Assembly: GCA_014155875.1 (NCBI GenBank)
Contig: JACEFZ010028134.1
Coordinates: 496,001 to 560,000, forward strand
Source of the DNA: Cepaea nemoralis
Taxonomy: Eukaryota; Mollusca; Gastropoda; Stylommatophora; Helicidae
DNA: 64,000 nucleotides
Direction of reading: 5' to 3'
The position numbers were made by a program, and so were the translations under genes. Numbering within the stretch: the stretch's first letter is position 1; the number at the start of each line of letters is the position of its first letter. The notes beneath the pieces are model-generated. The model worked only from the letters and a program-made list of their open reading frames with translations, was not told where the DNA came from and did not search any database. Below, in pieces: positions 54,301 through 63,300 of this stretch.

Positions 54301-57289
54301 AAAGGCATAATAACTACAACTCACGGTGACAGCAAAAGTGACTGATCAGACCAATTTGCGGGGTAAATGTTTGTCCACAATAGATGCACAAGGTCACATG
54401 GTCATTTCCACCATCACACACCATTTAACATCTAAAACACTCAGCATGTCATCTATCCGTATTAATTTCCTCCTTTGTTTTTATTCTTCTTCTGCGTTCA
54501 ACCGGACTTTTTTTCCGGACGTGATTGCGTTGTGCCTGTTTACAGCAGAGCTGCGTTCTTGCGCCATTAGGCCGACACATCCAACTTCTGTGGGCATTTG
54601 TTGACCAGGTTAACCATCCCGGTGCTTTTATTCCATTCCTGATCTTTTCCCTCTATGCAATGCAATCAGCGGCGACTTTCTCCCATGGTGCAATATCAAT
54701 GCCTGTATCATTCATGCCCCAGGAGTAGAGGCCGACTCCGGGATCCTTTAACCTTCTGTAATTCACCAAAAAAAATATGTCCTTTGGTATTCTATCATCG
54801 TCCATCCTCTTAATGTGTCTTATCCATCTAAAGTGACCATTCAAATATCTGAGGTAATGAGTATGTGGAGAGCCTGGATTACAGAAAGAGGCAAATATGC
54901 CATATACATAGTAATAGTTATCACAAAGATCATTGAATCCACTCAACAAGTTCTCATATATAGCAATATACATATACATAAACAGAATTCTTGTGTGGAC
55001 ATTATGAGAACAACAGCAAAGAAGAAGGATCAGGGTGAGGAAGAAAAGGAAGAGGATGGATAAGGAGAAGAAAAAGAGGAAGATTAATGGACTCTCATCA
55101 ACAGCCTCAGCAATTCCACCAATTCATCATCTATCTGTAAAACTTCTTGCTCTAGTTCCGTTGTGTCTATGTGTATAAACTGTGTGAGCCATTGTCTCAT
55201 GGAATCTTGCTATATGACCAAACCATAGAGGAGATACAAAAGATTGCCGATGTATATGTTTACTAAACCACACATACTTACATCTGCCAGTACCAATGTT
55301 GCAACAACAGCGCTCTGACCATATTCTCTCCTGATGGTGTGAAACTTTGCTGCCTTACGGACTTCAGAATTCATCCCATCAGCTCCGATCTAACATGTAG
55401 TCAAAACAACCTTTACATGTAATTATTACAAAGACATGAGATATATAAAATGTTCCATGAAAACTCTGAATGTGTATGTAAGCTTGTTTGTTAAATTTTC
55501 TACAATTTGAAAAATTTAACTTATTTGCTTTCCGATTCATTAGTTCACTTTTACAACCATATAATTAAATATTAATTCCCTTATAAATATGGGAACATTT
55601 ATTTCAGTTACAAATGAGGACATTTCTATTTGACAGAAGTAAGAAAATATTGTAAATTATTAAAAAAATATGGGTTTTCCTCATTTATATGCACACATTT
55701 ATCAAACACTATCAGGTTTCATAACTGTTAAAGTTGAACTATTAACTATTTCCAAGTATTGTCAAAATTAGATTTATTGTTACAGAGGGATGGTTTAAAA
55801 ATTAAACTTGCAAATTTATGCAGACACAGACATACTAAACTCCCTTCCTTCCACCACACACAACAATCTATCACTGTCCCTGTCTATATCATTTTATTTT
55901 ATCCCTCCAGCCACTCTCATTATCTCTCCCTCTTCTTCTCTCTCTCTACACTTCCCCTGCCAATCTAATTTTTTTCTAATGTACAGAATGGTCTTAGATT
56001 TCATTTAAATACCTCAGACAGACACATTTTCATACTCTGAAAGACTGAAAACAACGATCAATTGTACCTACCAATAATTTTGTTCTAAGCACTGTTTTAT
56101 CATTCAATGTCATCTCTATGAAGGGCTGCTTCCGCTCAGGAGGGTCCTGATTTTCAGGAATACTGAAAGATACAGCCTTTGTCTGATAACGAACATCGAC
56201 TCTATTTTTCATGGCTTTCAGAGCTTTCATGATGCCTCCCAGAATAACATCATTCTCCACTATGTAGGCCAGACTTTCAGTCATGTCTGAATTATTGAAG
56301 GTTATAACAGCATCAGAACATGACTCCCAAACCTGCAAAATAACAAAACATTTCACAAACCTTGTCAGAAATCTTAAAGAAAATAAAGCTAAAGACACAC
56401 TGGAAAGCTAAACAATACAAGTTATCTCTTTCAGTTCAAGGTCACAGCTCATGTCCGGAGGCGGAGGAGGAAAAGGTGTGTGTGTATGCACACGCACATG
56501 CGTGCGAGCTCACATATGCTTGTCTGTATTTATTTACTCATGGCAAAGTGTGGATTACTTTTCTCTGATTGTGATACTTCAGTTTCTGGAATTATGATAC
56601 CTCAGTTTTCCAGGAAAGCATTAAGGTTTTTTTTTTGTTCGCTAATAAAGACTGTGGTCGAAACGTCTGCATGTATCTGTATGGGGTGCACACGTGTGTT
56701 TGAGTGTGTGTGTGTGTGTCAATAATGACAGCAATAAAATCATAAGATTAATATTTTCTCAGGGGCCAAGTATACACACATATCTTCTTCTTCTTCAGCG
56801 TTCCGAGCCATTGAGGTTCTTTGCTGCAGATACAATCTGTCTCCATTCGTCTCTCTGGTTGACCTTCTCTTGCCAGTCGTTGATTCCAAGTGCTTGTAGG
56901 TCTGTATATATATTATCTCTCCACCGTCTTCTTGGCCTACCTCGGGGTATACACACATATATCCCGTATAAATAAATGGCAGGTCAGCATGGCCAAATGG
57001 ATAAGACAGCTCATTCTTAAACATCTGGTGCTGATTGATTGATTGATTGATCTTTATTTTCGGCTGATGCCGAAGTAGTGGGTTAACCCCTATATCCGAT
57101 CAGTTAGACTAAAATGTTGACTTCTCATCTTTGACTTTGGGACATAAATTACAAGTACCTCAGAATAAGGAGTGGGTTTGCCTGATGGTGAGGGACACTG
57201 GTAATAGGGAAAGCTAATCCACATGTAAAAATGTCCAGTGCACTAAAGTCGTAGTACGTGTATGGAGTATGCTTCAGTTCAAAGCGCGC

Positions 57290-57376
<87 letters not shown>

Positions 57377-60300
57377 AAATACAACGTCAGATTTCTTCAG
57401 TAGGTTCTAAATAAATGTAAAAAGTACAATCACACATGACAAGTTGATTTGTACACATGAAGTTATAGCCAATCTCACATGATCAGTTGATGTGTACACA
57501 TGAAGTATAATCAATGTGATGCGCTGTTCAGGACAGAAAGAGTTAATACCATAAATGACATAAATGGATACAAAAAACACTGCTGCAAATTAAGAAAATA
57601 CCTGCTGCTTAAAAATGTTACAGAGCTTCTCATAACAGTATGCTGCAATAAATGGTCAAGTTACAGTGCATCTAATAACAGTATTCCCCAAGAAACATCC
57701 AAGCTACAGTGCATATGAATAACAGTGTTCCCCAAGAAATTGCCAAGTTACAGTGCATCTAATAACAGTATGTTCCAATAAACTTCCAAGCTACAGTGCC
57801 TATAATAACAGTATTCCCCAAGAAACATTCAAGCTACAGTACATCTAATAGCAGTATTCCCTATGAAATAGTCAAGTTATCTGGCATCTAATAACAGTAT
57901 TTCCCAAGACATAGCCAAGTTAGAGTGCATATAATAACAGAATTCCGCAAGAAATAGCCAAGTTGCAGTGCATATAATAATAGTATGCTTCAATAAAGAG
58001 GCAAGTTACAGTGCATATAATAACAGTATGCTCCAATAAATAGACAAGTTACAATGCATATAATAACAGTATGCTCCAATAGGCAAGTTACAGTGCATAT
58101 AATTACTGCCACATGGCGTTTAGACAGAATGACGTCATCGGAATAGGCGGTAGAAAATCATATAGGGAAAATCCACTCAGACACGAAAGTGGACGTCAAC
58201 AAAGGAATCCAAGGAAAATGTGGAGAACGTAATTGGACAGCAACGGGGGACGCTGGGACTTCATGATACGAACAAGATGTGTTTCTGAAGGCTCGAGGTG
58301 AAGGTGACACCTGGATGCCGTGATTTCGGGATGAGACAGCAGGGAGTCTGGTAAGGAATTAATTGAGGACGACACAACAGTGAAAAGGACCGGGAATGGA
58401 AAATCCACCTAGACCGATTTTATTATCCAAGCGTTTGAACTGAAGAATGGATAGGAAGGCTTCAAGGGCAACGAGCTGGACTGGGAGCTCAGGGGTGGAT
58501 GTTATTTGAGTAGGCGCCGATCCTGTGGTTAGGGATCAGCCTGCTTTACTGCCAGAGTTTTAATCCTTGTACCGGAGGCGGAAATAAACGTCTGGAAAAT
58601 CGTTCGCTTCACTTGAGTATGCTGTTCTGAGTTCTGTTATCAAATTCCGACTTTTCGATGATGCTTTTTGTGTTTGCTTCAGTTTGCGTTTAGAGGACAG
58701 GCACATTGAGACAATAATAGTATTCCTCAAGAAATAGCCAAGTTACAGTGCATATAATAACAATATTCCCCAAGACATAGCCAAGTTACAATGCATCTAA
58801 TAACAGTATGCTCCAGTATATAACCAAGTTATAGTGCATCTAATAACAGTATGCTCCAATAAATAGCCAAGTTACAGTGCTTATAATAACAGTATGCTCC
58901 AATAAATAGCCAAGTTACAGTGCATATAATAATAGTATGCTCCAAGAAATAACCAAGTTACAATGCATATATTAACTCCAATAAATAGCTGAGTTATGGT
59001 ACATCTAATATCTTTTATTTGTAGTATAAAATATGAAACTAAAAATCAACATCACTGCACTCAGGACAACCCTATACCTGCCTCTCCCCCTTTCCTGAGT
59101 AGCCAAAGAAGAGATCCCATGCTGCTGGTACCAGTGGCAGCCTGACTGAATGTGCTTCCTGCACCTTCCTCCATGGATTGAATGTTGCCCAGACCCTCTG
59201 CTCACTCCCCACAGAATCAGTCTCTCCAGCTGTCAGATGTGGGTCCTTTGTTTTGCTGTACCTTCCACTCAATCCCAAAGAACCTTCATCTCCTCATTCT
59301 ATCATGATCTAGTGCACCACTCAAAGCAGCAGCAGCAGCCGGTCTATCAGCCTGTTCATGTCCTCTCACACCCGCATGTCTTGGGAAAAAAATCAATGAC
59401 ATGCTTTTGACCTTTGTCTTTTCGAGCGATGCAAGCCACTTCATGTGGAGCATACCAGTTTCTATTTTATGTAGCATATTTTGCAAGTCTGTCACAAACA
59501 CATGTCATGCTGTACTATTCTTCACCATCGGAATGTCACCTTTATGGTCTCCACCTCCATTCTCATGATGGAATTCATGATAGGATATATGCCAGACTCT
59601 CCTTAGTCACACAGCATCCCTTAACTTTTACAATGAAGCCCCACACACTTCATTTACCTCTCCCCACAAACCCATCCATGTATAAAATCTCATCACTTGG
59701 GTGTGAGTTGTCACTTATCAGCTGTTGCACGGATCTCCCTGTCTCGTCCCTTGTCCATTCTTGACACCTCTGGTCCAGCATGACTACTCTATATAAGACT
59801 GCCTTGTTTGGCGGTACTATGGCCCATTCTTGTTCCACACTGTCTTACCAATTCACAGATATGTCTACTTGTATCTTCAGCCTGCGCCATCCACCTGTCT
59901 CTCTTCAATGTGTGTCCCTTGGTATCATACAATGCCTCTAGCAGGGGGTGTTTCCTGCCTAGTGTGATCCTAGGGTACATTTTTGCATATCATGTAAGCA
60001 TGGCACAGCATGTATATGTTGCATGCACACAATTGGTGTGTCCCTTGTGTAAACCAAACTAACTCTCATGACCTCATTTTGCATGTGTTCCAACTGGAAT
60101 GGATCTTCAAAGGTAAACACCTTTACAAGGCAAACGAAGTGAATGTGTGAACATATATTTGTGTAACTACACCAAAGCATGACTTAGAGTGGGATAGTCA
60201 CTTGTCAAATTGAGGGAAAGTTTGGCCACCTATTCCTCTTTACAGTAAAATACTTTGGGGAAATTTATATTTTATTTATTAAGACTAAGTCTGCATTCTA

Positions 60301-63300
60301 CCAACACATCCTAAGATAGATGAATAGAAACGAAAGGAAAAAATCTTGAAGTGAAAAGAAAAACAAACAACTTTCAGGAAATTACTGTTTAGAAACATTA
60401 ATAAATGAAGATTATTTAACATTCATGATGTAAAACTGTAAACTTATTTTAATGAGCTCCTATTTACCTGCATTCTGAGGACTGGGTGACACCTCAATGC
60501 CTGAATTTCCTGCCAGGCTCCAAAACCTGCACACACAAGCAATAAAATGCAACTAAAGTAAATAACGAAGCCTTTACTTAAGGTATATGGTGCTAGATTA
60601 ATATCTCTATTTACTAATCTGAACCTGGTGGGTGATAAGCTCAACGTTACGTTGGAAAAGTGAATGTAGGTGTCATAGACCTTCCTCTAGTTGAAAAGGT
60701 ATGTGTGTTGTTGTTAACAAGACAAAATGTTGGTGGTTAAGGTGAGCTCATCATACAAACAGAAGAGAGTTTGACAAAATTGTGATATGATGGTAAGACA
60801 CTTGACAAAACACATGGCAGCAGCAGGTGACAATTTATTCACAAACAGTCACACTCTGTGGGGTCCTTGCACTCCTTTGCAGGACCTCCAGGTAATGGGC
60901 TCAATGCCAATTATGCTGGGCTATCAAGCAGCCTCCTGCAGGCCAGGCTTGCACATGGTCCACACAAAGTTACCACTTCAGCTGTGCAGCCATCCTCTTC
61001 CAACAGTCTACAGATCAGTAGCCCTCACACACAGGTATTTTCATCCCTCACAGATCTGGTGCTCCTGTCACTGACACTATTGATACTTGCACAATTACAG
61101 TAGTAGAATATTTGAGACATGTTGAAGACAAGATAGAACATATTGTTGCAGTTGATGTTTAACAGGAGAACTTGATAACATACAGTTGAAACATAGTCAT
61201 AATGAGACATTTGTTGCAAGTCCACAAAACATGTCTGTCTCTAAGGCAATCTGAACGAGTTTTTAAATTTCGCTTAACAACTTTTCTTATCCTGTAAACA
61301 TCAATTCTCTACTCTATTAGTCACAAATTGTTGTAATTACTATTCAGTCACCTGTTGTTGAGTTTAGCTATATTTTGACACTATCTTGAGTCTGTTTACT
61401 CTGTTTCATCTCAACTAGCAACTGTTTGTTTGTTTTGTCTTGCCCATTTAACTCAATTCATTTTCTCTACTATTAACTCTAAAATTGAGCCTTGACAGTA
61501 GGTACTACTAATTTATCAACATGTCCTCTTCTGATGTCCATAGAATAAGCTGTCTGTTGTGAAATGGAAGAATGAGATTCTGAAATACTGACATATGCAC
61601 GTGTCATGTGCACTGGCTTATATACACATATGTATAACTAGAGAGTTCTGTGCATGTGGCATAATAAACTGGGGAATAATATTCTGTCAGGTCTTAGATT
61701 TGACTGAGCTACCATATGACCGTAGATGGTACTACCTGATTTCTGTTAGCACTAATTATTGGGCGACGCTCGCCAAACCCTACATCTCACATTTTGCCAA
61801 CAACTTTGGGCATAGGAGTGCAAATGGGAGGGTACAAGCCTTATCCTGGTGCAAGGAAATGCATCCTAAAGACTAAATATCATGGTGAGGCAGACCAGGC
61901 CCTAAGCCTTGGTCAGCAACTGGTCTAGGATGGAAGCTCCAACAGGCGGACAGTTAGAGCATTGCTTTGCTAATCCGGCAACTTCTGCAGCTTGTCTTGT
62001 TCTAGATGTATTGATGTTACCTTTCCTCTGGAGTAAACTAGGTAGGCCGAGAGAGGGATCATGCTGTATGGGGTAATACATGGTCTCTAAATTCAGCACA
62101 GATTTTGTGCTGTGGAGAGGTATAACTCCATTTTACAAACTATCGTCTATCAAGTTGACAAGGTGCCATTCAATATACTTTTATTCATTTCTAAAAATTG
62201 TCTAGTGTGTCCTCTGCTATCTACTTCTTTTCCCAAGTTTTGTTTAGCTGCTCTGAGAGTCAATCAGTAATTCACTTTCCAGGATGGAAAAGTGCTGCTC
62301 TTCAAATTTTAGCAAGGGTGGCACCATGCCTGGACAATTTTCTCTTCATCAACAATAATACAGACTTTACTAACCAAGACCAAGATCTTGGAAACCAAAA
62401 GGACACTATGCTATTTGAGTTATAGTATCAATACAATAGAATCAAACTCTTCTATGTGAGGCGAGAGCAACAAAGACCCAAAGAGTCTACAGGTTACATC
62501 CTACGAGCCTCTACAGGCTCAGGCCTCTATGAACAGGAGGCCAGTATGTAGAAACATGGCTGAGCACCATTGTCCATGATATGATGGTTCCCTGGGTGAA
62601 TCCAGAACCTGAACACCATGTGTTGATCTGGCAGTAAATGTCCTCTGCTAAATGATGTGATGATTCCTTGGGTGAACCCAGAACCTGAACACCATGTGTC
62701 AGCTATGAATGGAAGCCTCCTTGGCAGGGAATAGCTGTATGTTTCCCCTGTCTTCCCTTGATGGCCAGACTGCAAGGAAGCAGCTGTTCTGAGTGTGTTG
62801 AAGTGCACCCAAGTAGACAGAATGGACACAAACAACTACACACACTGAGACAATGGAATGTTCTACAAAATTACTTGAGTAGGGTAACCCAGACAACAAA
62901 TGTCACGAAGAAGTTGGATAAGTAGGGAAGAAGTTTGATGTGCTGGGGAAAAGTTAGACGTCTGGAAGAATTTTAATGTGTCGGCCCAAAGACACAGACA
63001 CTATGCTATAAACACACAAATTACAAATAAAACAAAGAATGAAGAAGAAATGAGCATATGGACGAATAATAAGTTCCGGATAACTGAAGCTGTGGAAAAG
63101 CATGATTACCCATGCCTGTTGATAAAGCAGATGATGATAACACTTACATGATGCCGTCAAGCCAGAACAAATTCAACAAAAAGAACAACAGTAAAATAAT
63201 ACTTACTATCAAGTAAACGAGCTGTGGCTGGACTCAGTGCACATGTGCGGTTACTGTATTTTTCAGACAGAACAAAATCTCCTGCATCTCGCTTGTGACT

